Shown piece after piece: positions 31,161 to 40,433 of a DNA stretch of 50,395 bases. Each line of letters starts with the position of its first letter. The stretch's first letter is position 1. Source of the stretch: an uncultured Prevotellaceae bacterium (GTDB lineage: Bacteria > Bacteroidota > Bacteroidia > Bacteroidales > Bacteroidaceae). The position numbers and the translations under genes were made by a program. The stretch covers positions 1-50,395 of the forward strand of contig CACWOS010000030.1 of the NCBI GenBank assembly GCA_902762565.1, given 5' to 3'. A model generated the notes under the pieces. The model did not search any database and was not told where the DNA came from. It was given only the letters and a program-made list of their open reading frames with translations.

Positions 31161-32477
31161 ATGAAAGTAATGAAATTTGGCGGCACGTCGGTAGGATCGC
31201 CGGCCCGCATGAAGGAAGTAACAAAGTTAGTAACCAAATCTGGAGAGCCTGTATTTGTTGTGCTTTCTGCAATGTCAGGTACTACTAATTCGCTGGTAGA
31301 AATTTCAAACTACCTCTACAAAAAAAATCCAGAGGGTGCAAACGAGGTTATCAACCAGTTGGAACGGAAGTATTTGAAGCACATTGAAGAGCTTTATGAA
31401 ACTGATGCTATGAAAGCTCAGATTCGTGATTTTCTGACTTCAGAGATGAACTATCTGCGTTCATTCACCAAAGAACTGTTTACATCTTTCGAGGAGAAGA
31501 GTATTGTGGCTCAAGGTGAGCTAATTTCTACCAATATGGTTGTGGGTTATATGCAGGAGCAAGGTATTAAGGCTATACTTCTCAATGCCCTCGACTTTAT
31601 GCGTACTGACAAGAATTCAGAGCCAGACCCTGTATATATTAAGGAGAAACTGGCTGCCATCATGGAGAAGAACGAGGGTCAGCAAGTGTATATCACCCAG
31701 GGCTTCATCTGTCGTAACGCCTACGGTGAGATTGACAACCTACAGCGTGGTGGTTCAGACTATACCGCATCATTAATTGGTGCAGCCATCAATGCTGATG
31801 AAATTCAGATTTGGACTGATATTGATGGTATGCATAACAATGACCCACGCGTGGTTGACAAGACACAACCTGTTCATCAACTTCATTTTGAGGAAGCTGC
31901 TGAGTTGGCTTACTTTGGTGCAAAGATTCTGCACCCCACATGTGTTCAGCCTGCTAAGTATAGCGGTATTCCCGTTCGTCTGTTGAACACGATGGAGCCT
32001 GATGCTGAAGGGACCACTATATCAAACCAGACGGAATATGGTAAAATTAAGGCTGTAGCTGCTAAAGACAACATCATTGCCATCAAGATCAAGTCCAGTC
32101 GTATGTTACTGGCCACAGGTTTCCTACGCAAGGTTTTCGAGATTTTCGAGAGCTACCAGACTCCAATCGATATGGTATGTACTTCTGAGGTCGGCGTATC
32201 GATGTCTATCGACAACTCTGCACATCTGGGAGAAATTGTTGACGAATTGAAAAAATATGGAACGGTTACTGTCGATACTGGCATGTGCATCATTTGTGTT
32301 GTAGGCGACCTTGACTGGTCGAATATTGGTTTCGAAACACAGGTGATGGATGCCCTGAAGAATATCCCCGTACGTATGATTTCGTATGGCGGTAGCAACT
32401 ACAATATATCGTTCCTGATTCGTGAGGAAGACAAGAAACGTGCACTTCAGTCCCTAAGCGATACTCTATTTAATTAA
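31161..32477 (+). CDS. lysC: Aspartate kinase, monofunctional
   Basis: 438 aa. It phosphorylates aspartate, the first step to lysine, threonine and methionine. The N-terminal MKFGGTSVGSPARM and the RGGSDYTASLIGAAINADE motif bind ATP and aspartate; the last 150 residues hold two ACT domains for feedback control. It is followed 15 nt later by lysA, which points to lysine or diaminopimelate synthesis, whereas the bifunctional ThrA downstream serves threonine. The start MKVMKFGGTSVGS is nearly the same as in thrA. Confidence 0.95.
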   Translation: MKVMKFGGTSVGSPARMKEVTKLVTKSGEPVFVVLSAMSGTTNSLVEISNYLYKKNPEGANEVINQLERKYLKHIEELYETDAMKAQIRDFLTSEMNYLRSFTKELFTSFEEKSIVAQGELISTNMVVGYMQEQGIKAILLNALDFMRTDKNSEPDPVYIKEKLAAIMEKNEGQQVYITQGFICRNAYGEIDNLQRGGSDYTASLIGAAINADEIQIWTDIDGMHNNDPRVVDKTQPVHQLHFEEAAELAYFGAKILHPTCVQPAKYSGIPVRLLNTMEPDAEGTTISNQTEYGKIKAVAAKDNIIAIKIKSSRMLLATGFLRKVFEIFESYQTPIDMVCTSEVGVSMSIDNSAHLGEIVDELKKYGTVTVDTGMCIICVVGDLDWSNIGFETQVMDALKNIPVRMISYGGSNYNISFLIREEDKKRALQSLSDTLFN

Positions 32478-32492
32478 ACCAACACCAACACA

Positions 32493-33653
32493 ATGACAAA
32501 AGGACAGTTTCCAACGGCTAAATTTCAGGATATACAAACGCCGTTCTACTATTACGACACGGAGCTCTTACGTGAGACGCTCCGTGCTATCAACAACGAG
32601 GCTCAGAAGCATGAGGGATTCTGCGTACATTATGCCGTCAAAGCAAATGCCAATCCTAAGCTTCTTCGTATCATTCGCGAGGCAGGGCTTGGTGCAGACT
32701 GCGTGAGTGGTGGCGAAATAGATGCATCGGTCAAAGCAGGTTTCCCCAGTTCGAAAATCGTCTTCGCTGGAGTAGGCAAAAGTGATTGGGAAATTAATCT
32801 AGGACTGGACAACGACATCTTCTGTTTCAATGTTGAGAGTATTCCAGAGCTTGAAGTTATCAACGAACTGGCAGCGGCTAAGGATAAAGTGGCTCGTGTG
32901 GCCTTCCGTCTGAACCCTAATGTAGGTGCACACACCCATGCTAACATCACTACAGGCCTTGCTGAGAATAAGTTCGGTATCGACATGCGCGACATGCTGA
33001 AAGTCATAGAAGAGGCTCGCAGTATGTCGAACGTAAAAGTAGTTGGTCTTCATTTCCATATTGGTAGTCAGATCTTAGATATGAGTGACTTTGAGGCCTT
33101 ATGCAATCGTGTCAATGATTTGCAATTGGAATTAGAACGCCACCAGATTGTGCTTGACCATATCAATGTGGGTGGTGGTCTGGGTATCGACTATCAGCAC
33201 CCTAACCGCGTCAGTATTCCAGACTTCAAAGCTTATTTCGACACTTATGCAAAGAAGTTGAAACTACGACCAGGTCAGACGCTCCATTTTGAACTTGGTC
33301 GTGCTGTCGTGGCACAATGTGGCTCACTTATTACGCGTACCTTATATATAAAAGAGGGCTCCGTCAAAAAGTTTGCCATCGTTGATGCTGGCTTTACTGA
33401 CCTTATTCGTCCTGCCCTTTATCAGGCATATCACAAGATAGAAAACATCAGTAGCAATGAGGAACTAGACACCTATGATGTCGTTGGCCCTATCTGTGAA
33501 TCGACTGACGTCTTTGCCAAGCAGATTGACCTCAATCGTACACATCGTGGCGACTTATTGGCTATTCGTTCTGCTGGAGCCTATGGCGAAATAATGGCTT
33601 CACAATATAATTGCCGACGATTGCCTCATGGTTATATAAGTGACGAGATTTAG
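32493..33653 (+). CDS. lysA: Diaminopimelate decarboxylase
   Basis: 386 aa PLP enzyme with alanine-racemase-type barrel that makes lysine from meso-diaminopimelate. The PLP lysine is in HYAVKANANPKLLR, the phosphate-binding glycine loop in NVGGGLGIDY, and the C-terminal AGAYGEIMASQYN carries the conserved tyrosine. Operon partner of lysC (15-nt gap). A strong terminator follows at 33680-33719. Confidence 0.95.
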   Translation: MTKGQFPTAKFQDIQTPFYYYDTELLRETLRAINNEAQKHEGFCVHYAVKANANPKLLRIIREAGLGADCVSGGEIDASVKAGFPSSKIVFAGVGKSDWEINLGLDNDIFCFNVESIPELEVINELAAAKDKVARVAFRLNPNVGAHTHANITTGLAENKFGIDMRDMLKVIEEARSMSNVKVVGLHFHIGSQILDMSDFEALCNRVNDLQLELERHQIVLDHINVGGGLGIDYQHPNRVSIPDFKAYFDTYAKKLKLRPGQTLHFELGRAVVAQCGSLITRTLYIKEGSVKKFAIVDAGFTDLIRPALYQAYHKIENISSNEELDTYDVVGPICESTDVFAKQIDLNRTHRGDLLAIRSAGAYGEIMASQYNCRRLPHGYISDEI

Positions 33654-33679
33654 ACCTTTATCGAGGTTACATGATAGAA

Positions 33680-33719
33680 AACCAAAAGAAAACTGACAAT
33701 TCTTTTGGTTTTTTGTTTT
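33680..33719 (+). terminator. Terminator of lysC-lysA
   Basis: AACCAAAAGAA (33680-33690) pairs perfectly with 33700-33710, followed by TTTTGTTTT. The TTTTGG in the 3' arm also serves as the -33 element of the thrA promoter. Confidence 0.85.
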
Positions 33720-33735
33720 ATAATGAGTACCTTTG
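33704..33735 (+). promoter_or_regulatory. Promoter of the threonine operon
   Basis: TTTG (33704-33707) inside the terminator arm, 20 nt, TACCTTTG (33728-33735). Transcription should start near 33741. Confidence 0.7.
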
Positions 33736-33740
33736 TCGCG

Positions 33741-33779
33741 CCATTGGAGGAGTCCCCGCTTGTTTTGGGGTACCGGTGG
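33741..33779 (+). promoter_or_regulatory. Structured 5' leader of thrA
   Basis: Just at the predicted transcript start, CCATTGG (33741-33747) pairs with CCGGTGG (33773-33779), and inside it CCCC (33754-33757) pairs with GGGG (33767-33770), giving a nested hairpin with a purine-rich internal loop (AGGAGT). No T-run follows. The thrA ATG is 21 nt further. It is a candidate regulatory RNA element; no known riboswitch class is recognised. Confidence 0.5.
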
Positions 33780-33800
33780 TAAGATAAATTGCATAGAAAT

Positions 33801-36263
33801 ATGAAAGTAATGAAATTCGGCGGAACGTCCGTAGGTTCCGTAAAAAGCATTCTTAGCTTGAAGAAAATTGTGGAGACAGAGGCTCGGACGCAACCTGTCG
33901 TAGTAGTAGTAAGTGCACTTGACGGCATCACCGACAAGCTGATCGCCACATCACAAATGGCCAAGCAGGGCGATGACCACTATCGTGAGGAATTCGACGC
34001 GATGGTGACACGCCACCACCAGATGATTGAGGCCATCATTACGGATGACAAAAAGCGCATAGACTTATTTAATAATGTAGACCAGCTCTTCGACCAGTTG
34101 AAAAGTATCTACTATGGTGTGTACCTAATTCACGATCTGTCGAAGAAGACGGAGGACACCATCGTCAGCTATGGTGAGCGCTTGAGTTCGCACATCGTGG
34201 CAGCAATGGTGAAGAATGGTGTGCGCATGAATAGCCGTGACTTTATCCGCACGGAGAAAAAGCAGGGTAAGCATGTAATCGATGCCGACCTGACCACGCA
34301 GCTGGTGAAGGAAACTTTCAAGGACATTAGTGATAAGAACATCTATGTAGTTCCAGGCTTTATTGCCCGTGACCGCGATAGCCACGAGACCACCAACTTG
34401 GGACGTGGCGGTTCTGACTATACGGCATCTATCATTGCTGCAGTGCTGAATGCCGAGGTATTGGAGATCTGGACTGACGTGGATGGTTTCATGACAGCTG
34501 ATCCGAAAGTTATCAAGACGGCTTATACCATTAACGAGCTCTCGTACGTAGAGGCTATGGAACTGTGTAACTTCGGTGCCAAGGTTATCTATCCTCCAAC
34601 GATTTATCCTGTCTGTGTCAAGAATATACCTATTAAGGTCAAGAATACATTCAACCCTGAACATCCGGGAACGCTTATTAAGGCTAAGATTGATAACGAC
34701 CAGAAGCCCATCAAGGGAATCTCGAGCATCAAGGGTACTTCACTGATTACCGTTACTGGTCTGTCGATGGTGGGTGTCATTGGTGTGAACCGCCGTATCT
34801 TTACAACCCTCGCCAATAAGGGAATATCTGTATTCATGGTGTCGCAGGCTTCTTCTGAGAACTCCACCTCTATTGGTGTACGCGATGAAGATGCAGCCGC
34901 CGCCGTTGAGGTACTGAATGCCGAGTTCGCAAAGGAGATTGAGACGGGCGCCATGTTCCCCATGCAGGTGGAGAGTGGTTTGGCTACTATCGCCATTGTG
35001 GGTGAGAACATGAAGCAGACACCAGGTATCGCTGGTAAGCTTTTTGGTACACTAGGACGTTCCGGTATCTCTGTCATTGCCTGCGCCCAGGGTGCTTCAG
35101 AGACCAATATCTCGTTCGTTGTGGACGGAAAGTTCCTGCGCAAGTCGCTGAACGTACTGCACGACTCGTTCTTCCTGTCAGAATACAAGGTGCTCAACAT
35201 CTTCATCTGTGGTATTGGTACCGTGGGAGGCATGTTGCTCGAACAAATTCGTACGCAACAGCAATTCCTCATGCAATCACGTCGCTTGAAGCTGAACGTG
35301 GTCGGTATTTCCGATGTCGACAACTTTGTGCTTGACCGCGATGGCATCGACCTCGACAACTACGAAAAGATTCTGCGTGCAGGTTTCAAGGCCGATACCG
35401 AACACATGCGCGAGGAAATCATCAAGATGAATATTTTTAATAGCGTATTCGTCGACTGTACTGCTAGCAAGCAGATTGCAACACTCTACCAGACCTTCCT
35501 AGAGCACAATATATCAGTTGTTGCTGCCAATAAAATCGCAGCATCAAGCGACTACGATAGCTACGTAAAGTTGCGCCAGACGGCTCGCGACCGTGGTGTA
35601 TGGTTCCGCTACGAGACCAACGTAGGTGCTGGTCTGCCGATTATCGGTACCATCAACGACCTGTGCAACTCGGGCGATAAGATTCTGAAGATTGAGGCTA
35701 TCCTCTCGGGTACGCTGAACTTCATCTTCAATGAGATTGCTGCTGATGTGCCGTTCTCTGAGACCGTTCGTCGTGCTAAAGAACAGCGTTATTCAGAGCC
35801 TGACCCCCGTATCGACCTCAGCGGAACGGACGTTATCCGCAAGCTGGTCATCCTAACTCGTGAGGCTGGCTACAAGGTAGAGCAAGACGATGTGGAGAAG
35901 CATCTCTTCGTACCCGATAGCTACTTCGCAGGAAGCATTGACGACTTCTGGGCTAAGCTGCCTGAGCTGGATGCTGATTTCGAGGCACGTCGCAAGGTAC
36001 TGGAGGCCGAGAATAAGCGTTGGCGCTTCGTGGCTACGATGGAGGCCGACGAGCAGAATCCCTCATCTTTCAAGACCAGCGTGGCTTTGAAGGAAGTGCC
36101 TTACGGACATCCGTTCTATGGGCTCGAGGGTTCAAACAACATCGTGCTGTTGACTACCGAGCGTTATAAGGAGTATCCGATGCTCATCCAAGGCTACGGT
36201 GCTGGTGCTGCCGTCACGGCTGCAGGTGTGTTCGCCAATATCATGTCAATCGCAAATATTTAA
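33801..36263 (+). CDS. thrA: Bifunctional aspartokinase/homoserine dehydrogenase
   Basis: 820 aa. Residues 1-300 are aspartate kinase (MKFGGTSVGS, RGGSDYTASIIAAVLNAE), about 310-460 two ACT domains (GLSMVGVIGVNRRIFTTLAN, SVIACAQGASETNISFVVD), and 465-820 homoserine dehydrogenase with NAD(P)-binding ICGIGTVGGMLLEQI, VAANKIAASSDY and catalytic-type ILSGTLNFIFNEI and EPDPRIDLSGTDVIRK. It makes homoserine for threonine and methionine. The ATG at 33801 is chosen over TTG 33789, since it gives the family's usual start. First gene of a three-gene operon, 3 nt before the PGM-like gene. Confidence 0.96.
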   Translation: MKVMKFGGTSVGSVKSILSLKKIVETEARTQPVVVVVSALDGITDKLIATSQMAKQGDDHYREEFDAMVTRHHQMIEAIITDDKKRIDLFNNVDQLFDQLKSIYYGVYLIHDLSKKTEDTIVSYGERLSSHIVAAMVKNGVRMNSRDFIRTEKKQGKHVIDADLTTQLVKETFKDISDKNIYVVPGFIARDRDSHETTNLGRGGSDYTASIIAAVLNAEVLEIWTDVDGFMTADPKVIKTAYTINELSYVEAMELCNFGAKVIYPPTIYPVCVKNIPIKVKNTFNPEHPGTLIKAKIDNDQKPIKGISSIKGTSLITVTGLSMVGVIGVNRRIFTTLANKGISVFMVSQASSENSTSIGVRDEDAAAAVEVLNAEFAKEIETGAMFPMQVESGLATIAIVGENMKQTPGIAGKLFGTLGRSGISVIACAQGASETNISFVVDGKFLRKSLNVLHDSFFLSEYKVLNIFICGIGTVGGMLLEQIRTQQQFLMQSRRLKLNVVGISDVDNFVLDRDGIDLDNYEKILRAGFKADTEHMREEIIKMNIFNSVFVDCTASKQIATLYQTFLEHNISVVAANKIAASSDYDSYVKLRQTARDRGVWFRYETNVGAGLPIIGTINDLCNSGDKILKIEAILSGTLNFIFNEIAADVPFSETVRRAKEQRYSEPDPRIDLSGTDVIRKLVILTREAGYKVEQDDVEKHLFVPDSYFAGSIDDFWAKLPELDADFEARRKVLEAENKRWRFVATMEADEQNPSSFKTSVALKEVPYGHPFYGLEGSNNIVLLTTERYKEYPMLIQGYGAGAAVTAAGVFANIMSIANI

Positions 36264-36266
36264 CTT

Positions 36267-37496
36267 ATGAAGCATATCATCATCCTTGGTGATGGCATGG
36301 CAGATCTTCCCGTCGAGCGACTCGGTGGGAAGACCTTGCTGCAATATGCCCATAAGCCTATGATGGACCAGCTGGCACGCGAAGGCCGCTGCGGAAGGCT
36401 GATTACGGTACCGGAGGGATTTCCTCCAGGATCGGAGGTCGCTAATACCGCCATTCTAGGTTATGATTTGAATAAAGTATACGAAGGCCGCGGACCTTTG
36501 GAGGCTGCCTCTATTGGCTATGAGATGGCTGATGACGATTTTGCCATTCGCTGTAATATTATAACTATCGAAGATGGAAAAATTATCACACATAACGGTG
36601 GCAATCTTGAAACCGATGATGCTCGCGTGCTAATTAATTATCTGAACGAAAATCTCGCCAAGCCCATCAACGAACGTGAAGGTTGCGAACGCGTGAAGTT
36701 CATTACTGGCATCCAGTATCGACACCTGCTAGTCATCAAAGGCGGCAACAAGCACATCGTCTGTGCCCCACCCCACGATCATCCTAACGAGCCATGGCGC
36801 CCATTATTAGTCAAAGCTGAGATTCCCGAAGCTCAGGAAACAGCAGATTTAATCAATGATTTGATATTAAAATCTCAGGAGATTCTTGCTAAACACCCGT
36901 ACAATCTTTTAAAGGCTGAAAAGGGTGAACGTCAAGCCAACAGCATCTGGCCGTGGAGTGGTGGCTATCGTCCGTCGATGCAGACGCTGATGGAGCAATA
37001 TCCTGAGATTAAGAGCGGAACAGTTATCTCTGCCGTCGATTTAATTCAAGGAATAGGAAAGTATGCCGGTTTACGTATTGTCAAGGTACCTGGTGCTACA
37101 GGACTGGCCAACACCAACTACGAAGGCAAGGCACAGGCAGCCATTGACGCTTTGGAGCACGACGACTTCGTATTCGTCCACGTAGAAGCCAGCGACGAGG
37201 CAGGTCACGATGGTGACTTAGAACTGAAACTGAAGACCATCGAATATCTGGACCAGCGACTTATCACCCCTATATATAATAAGATGAAAGATAAAGATGT
37301 GTGCATCGCCGTGTTGCCCGACCACCTGACACCTGTCGAACAGCGCATCCACGTGGGTCAACCCGTGCCGTTCCTGATTTGGCACAAAGGAATGACCCCC
37401 GACAGCGTACAGCAGTACGACGAGGTGTCTTGCGTCAGCGGTGCCTACGGTCTACTGAAACTCAACGAATTCATGAAAACATTTATGAGCATATGA
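36267..37496 (+). CDS. PGM-like phosphotransferase, probable homoserine kinase
   Basis: 409 aa of the archaeal-type cofactor-independent phosphoglycerate mutase (ApgM) branch of the alkaline-phosphatase superfamily. Metal-site segments are IIILGDGMADLP, FPPGSEVANTAILGYD, VHVEASDEAGHDGD and CIAVLPDHLTPVEQRIH. It lies between thrA and thrC, overlapping thrC by 4 nt, exactly where homoserine kinase (thrB) would be expected, and no thrB is present. Members of this family in Bacteroides have been reported to act as homoserine kinase (recalled, not checked). I infer the same role here rather than glycolysis. Confidence 0.85.
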   Translation: MKHIIILGDGMADLPVERLGGKTLLQYAHKPMMDQLAREGRCGRLITVPEGFPPGSEVANTAILGYDLNKVYEGRGPLEAASIGYEMADDDFAIRCNIITIEDGKIITHNGGNLETDDARVLINYLNENLAKPINEREGCERVKFITGIQYRHLLVIKGGNKHIVCAPPHDHPNEPWRPLLVKAEIPEAQETADLINDLILKSQEILAKHPYNLLKAEKGERQANSIWPWSGGYRPSMQTLMEQYPEIKSGTVISAVDLIQGIGKYAGLRIVKVPGATGLANTNYEGKAQAAIDALEHDDFVFVHVEASDEAGHDGDLELKLKTIEYLDQRLITPIYNKMKDKDVCIAVLPDHLTPVEQRIHVGQPVPFLIWHKGMTPDSVQQYDEVSCVSGAYGLLKLNEFMKTFMSI

Positions 37497-38833
37497 AATA
37501 CTACAGCACAAATGGTAAAGCACCTATGGCCGACCTGCAGAAGGCCGTAGTGAAGGGTCTGGCAGAGGATCGCGGTCTCTACATGCCAGAGCGTATAGAG
37601 AAACTGCCCAAGGCTTTCTTCGAAAACATTCAGGATATGTCGTTCCAAGACATAGCCTATAACGTAGCCAGCAATTTCTTTGGAGAAGATGTGGATGGGG
37701 ATGCGTTGCAGGATATCGTCTTCGACACGCTGAGCTTTGACTGTCCCGTAGTGAAGGTCAAGGACAATATCTATACGTTGGAACTATTTCACGGTCCTAC
37801 GCTCGCCTTCAAGGATGTGGGTGCCAGGTTTATGGCGCGACTGCTGGGATATTTCCTGCGCAGAGGTGGTTCTGAACGCGCAGCAAACAGAACGGTGAAC
37901 GTACTAGTAGCTACCAGCGGCGACACAGGGAGCGCAGTGGCTAACGGCTTCTTAGGTGTGGAAGGCATCCACGTCTATGTGCTCTATCCTAAAGGAAAGG
38001 TAAGCCCTATTCAAGAGTGCCAGTTTACTACGTTGGGTAAAAACATCACCGCCATCGAGGTTGATGGCGTTTTCGACGATTGTCAGGCTCTAGTGAAGTC
38101 GGCGTTTATGGACGAAGAGCTAAATAAACACATGAAGTTAACATCGGCCAACTCCATCAACGTCGCTCGATTCCTCCCGCAGGCGTTCTATTATTTTAAT
38201 GCATACGCGCGAATGAAGGCCTTAGATCTAGCCGACGAGTTCGTGATGTGCGTACCCAGCGGTAACTTCGGCAATATCTGTTCGGCACTCTTTGGTCACG
38301 AGATGGGTCTGCCCATCAAGCGATTCATTGCCGCTAATAATGCCAACGACATTTTCTACAAGTACTTGCAGACAGGCAAGTACGAGCCCAAGGCTTCGGT
38401 ACAGACATTGGCCAACGCGATGGATGTCGGTGATCCCTCGAACTTCGCACGCATTCTGAACCTTTACTCGCAAAATGGCGCGTTGGTTGAGGAGGCTACA
38501 CACCACCGTATTTGTAACCTTATTTATGGTGCGACCTACAGCGATGAACAGATCAAGAAAGCTATGCGGCAATGCTATAATGAAACAGGCTATATACTTG
38601 ATCCTCACGGCGCTTGCGGTTATCGCGCCCTTCAAGAAAATTTGAAACCTGGTGAAATCGGCGTCTTCTGCGAGACAGCCCATCCTGCCAAGTTCAAAGA
38701 GAAGGTCGACGACATCCTTAATATCAACATTGACATCCCTGCTCGTCTGCGTGCTTTTATGGAGGGTGAGAAGCAGAGTGTAGAAATGTCGAAAGATTTT
38801 GCAGACTTCAAAGCGTATCTTATGAAGCAATGA
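37493..38833 (+). CDS. thrC: Threonine synthase
   Basis: 446 aa PLP enzyme that converts O-phosphohomoserine to threonine. The PLP lysine is in HGPTLAFKDVGARFM, the phosphate-binding motif in VATSGDTGSAVANGFLG, and VPSGNFGNICSALFG and DPHGACGYRALQ are conserved. N-terminal YYSTNGKAPMADLQKAVVKG is typical. The ATG overlaps the preceding stop as ATGA; the much longer open frame from 37301 is an antisense-like extension inside the previous gene and is rejected. Last gene of the threonine operon. Confidence 0.96.
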   Translation: MKYYSTNGKAPMADLQKAVVKGLAEDRGLYMPERIEKLPKAFFENIQDMSFQDIAYNVASNFFGEDVDGDALQDIVFDTLSFDCPVVKVKDNIYTLELFHGPTLAFKDVGARFMARLLGYFLRRGGSERAANRTVNVLVATSGDTGSAVANGFLGVEGIHVYVLYPKGKVSPIQECQFTTLGKNITAIEVDGVFDDCQALVKSAFMDEELNKHMKLTSANSINVARFLPQAFYYFNAYARMKALDLADEFVMCVPSGNFGNICSALFGHEMGLPIKRFIAANNANDIFYKYLQTGKYEPKASVQTLANAMDVGDPSNFARILNLYSQNGALVEEATHHRICNLIYGATYSDEQIKKAMRQCYNETGYILDPHGACGYRALQENLKPGEIGVFCETAHPAKFKEKVDDILNINIDIPARLRAFMEGEKQSVEMSKDFADFKAYLMKQ

Positions 38834-38845
38834 AACGTCTTTTGC

Positions 38846-38855
38846 AAACGTTAAC
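38846..38855. promoter_or_regulatory. Candidate LacI-type operator upstream of uxaB
   Basis: AAACGTTAAC resembles AAACGTTTAC at 5632-5641 upstream of kdgK. It lies about 46 bp upstream of the uxaB -7 element. This could put uxaB under the same regulator as the distant uxaA/kdgK locus. Confidence 0.35.
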
Positions 38856-38900
38856 GTGATAAAATACGTAAAATTGATACGTTATTCGAAAAATATTCAT

Positions 38901-38908
38901 TAACTTTG
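38901..38908 (+). promoter_or_regulatory. -7 element of uxaB
   Basis: TAACTTTG; -33 is weak (TTG at 38874-38876, spacing 24). No terminator is visible between thrC and this promoter. Confidence 0.5.
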
Positions 38909-38946
38909 CAGCAAATTAAAACAAACTATTATAAAATATAACAAGT

Positions 38947-40365
38947 ATGTTGAAACCGTTAAACAAAAAATTCGCTCCAAAGAGCGTAATGCCTGAAAAG
39001 GTGATTCAGTTTGGTGAGGGTAATTTCCTTCGCGCGTTTGTGGATTGGATTATCTGGAACATGGACCAGAAGACCAATTTCAATGGTTCTGTGGTTGTTG
39101 TTCAGCCTATTGACAAGGGTATGGTTGAGTGGCTCAACGGTCAGGACTGCCTGTATCACGTAAACCTGCAGGGTCGTGAGAACGGCAAGCCCGTCAATAC
39201 GCTGGAGCGTATTGACGTCATTAGTCGTGCACTGAATCCCTACTCTCAGAACGATGCCTTCATGGCACTGGCTGACCAGCCCGAGATTCGCTTCGTAATT
39301 TCGAACACCACAGAGGCAGGTATTGCTTTCGACCCCGCCTGCAAGCTGGAGGACAAGCCCGCTTCAAGCTATCCTGGCAAGCTGGTTCAGTTGTTGTATC
39401 GTCGTTACCAGACTTTCAACGGTGATCCCACGAAGGGTCTGATCATCTTCCCCTGTGAGCTGATTTTCCTGAATGGTCACGTGCTGAAGGATTGCATCAA
39501 CAAGTACATTGAGCTGTGGCAGCTGCCTGCTGACTTCAAGAAGTGGTTTGACGAGTGCTGCGGCGTATACGCTACCCTCGTAGACCGTATTGTTCCAGGC
39601 TTCCCCCGCAAGGAGATTGCCCAAATCCAGGAGAAAGTTGGCTATCGCGACAACTTGGTAGTACAGGCCGAGAACTTCCACCTGTGGGTTATCGAGGCTC
39701 CAAAGGAGGTTGCCAACGAGTTCCCCGCAGACAAGCCATCAGAGGAGCCCTACCACAAGCGTAAGGTTACCCTGCTGAATGGCCCGCACACCGTACTGAG
39801 TCCCGTTGCATTCCTGAGCGGTGTCAACATCGTTCGTGATGCTTGCAACCACGAGATAATTTCAAAGTATATCCACAAGGTACAGTTCGACGAGTTGATG
39901 CAGACCCTCGACCTGCCTATGGAGGAGCTGGAGAAGTTTGCTGGCGACGTACTGGAGCGCTTCGACAACCCATTCGTAGACCACCAGGTAACCAGCATCA
40001 TGCTGAATTCGTTCCCCAAGTTCCAAGCTCGTGACTTGCCCGGCGTGAAGACCTATCTGGAGCGCAAGGGTGAGCTGCCTAAGGGTCTGGTCTTCGGTCT
40101 GGCTGCCATCATCACTTACTACAAGGGTGGTAAGCGTGCTGACGGTGCAGAAATCATCCCCAACGACGATGAGAAGATCATGGCTCTGCTGAAGGAACTG
40201 TGGGCTACTGGCGATACACAGAAGGTGACCGACGGAGTACTTGGTGCCGAGTTTATCTGGCAGGAAGATTTGAATAAGGTCGCTGGTCTGAACGCTATGG
40301 TAAAGATGTTCCTTGACCTGATTCAGGATAAGGGCATGCTGGAAGCTGTGAAGACAATCCTTTAA
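38947..40365 (+). CDS. uxaB: Tagaturonate reductase (altronate oxidoreductase)
   Basis: 472 aa long-chain mannitol-dehydrogenase-family enzyme that reduces D-tagaturonate to D-altronate with NADH, the step before UxaA. The N-terminal VIQFGEGNFLRAFVDWII is the dinucleotide-binding region; the catalytic KVTLLNGPHTVLSP (Lys, Asn, His) is characteristic. Members of this family also include UxuB (fructuronate reductase), but length and context favour UxaB. The gene stands alone 34 kb from uxaA, with its own promoter, an operator-like word shared with kdgK, and a terminator at 40404-40433. uxaC is not in the window. Confidence 0.9.
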   Translation: MLKPLNKKFAPKSVMPEKVIQFGEGNFLRAFVDWIIWNMDQKTNFNGSVVVVQPIDKGMVEWLNGQDCLYHVNLQGRENGKPVNTLERIDVISRALNPYSQNDAFMALADQPEIRFVISNTTEAGIAFDPACKLEDKPASSYPGKLVQLLYRRYQTFNGDPTKGLIIFPCELIFLNGHVLKDCINKYIELWQLPADFKKWFDECCGVYATLVDRIVPGFPRKEIAQIQEKVGYRDNLVVQAENFHLWVIEAPKEVANEFPADKPSEEPYHKRKVTLLNGPHTVLSPVAFLSGVNIVRDACNHEIISKYIHKVQFDELMQTLDLPMEELEKFAGDVLERFDNPFVDHQVTSIMLNSFPKFQARDLPGVKTYLERKGELPKGLVFGLAAIITYYKGGKRADGAEIIPNDDEKIMALLKELWATGDTQKVTDGVLGAEFIWQEDLNKVAGLNAMVKMFLDLIQDKGMLEAVKTIL

Positions 40366-40403
40366 AGATTAAGGTAAGAAAGTAAAAATGAGCATAAGAA
40401 AAG

Positions 40404-40433
40404 TGGGCTAACCTTTTGGTTAGTCCATTTTTT
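40404..40433 (+). terminator. Terminator of uxaB
   Basis: TGGGCTAACC (40404-40413) pairs with 40418-40427 around a TTTT loop, followed by six T. The loop and next base (TTTG) coincide with the -33 element of the phoH promoter. Confidence 0.8.

Noticed and set aside
34604-35359. 251-codon open frame antisense to thrA
   Set aside because: It is a shadow of the GC-rich codons of thrA; its translation is low-complexity and matches no family. The same applies to other long antisense frames over purC (41432-42184), uxaB and kdgK.
37301-37492. 64-codon N-terminal extension of threonine synthase
   Set aside because: It overlaps the PGM-like gene in another frame; the normal ThrC start is at 37493.
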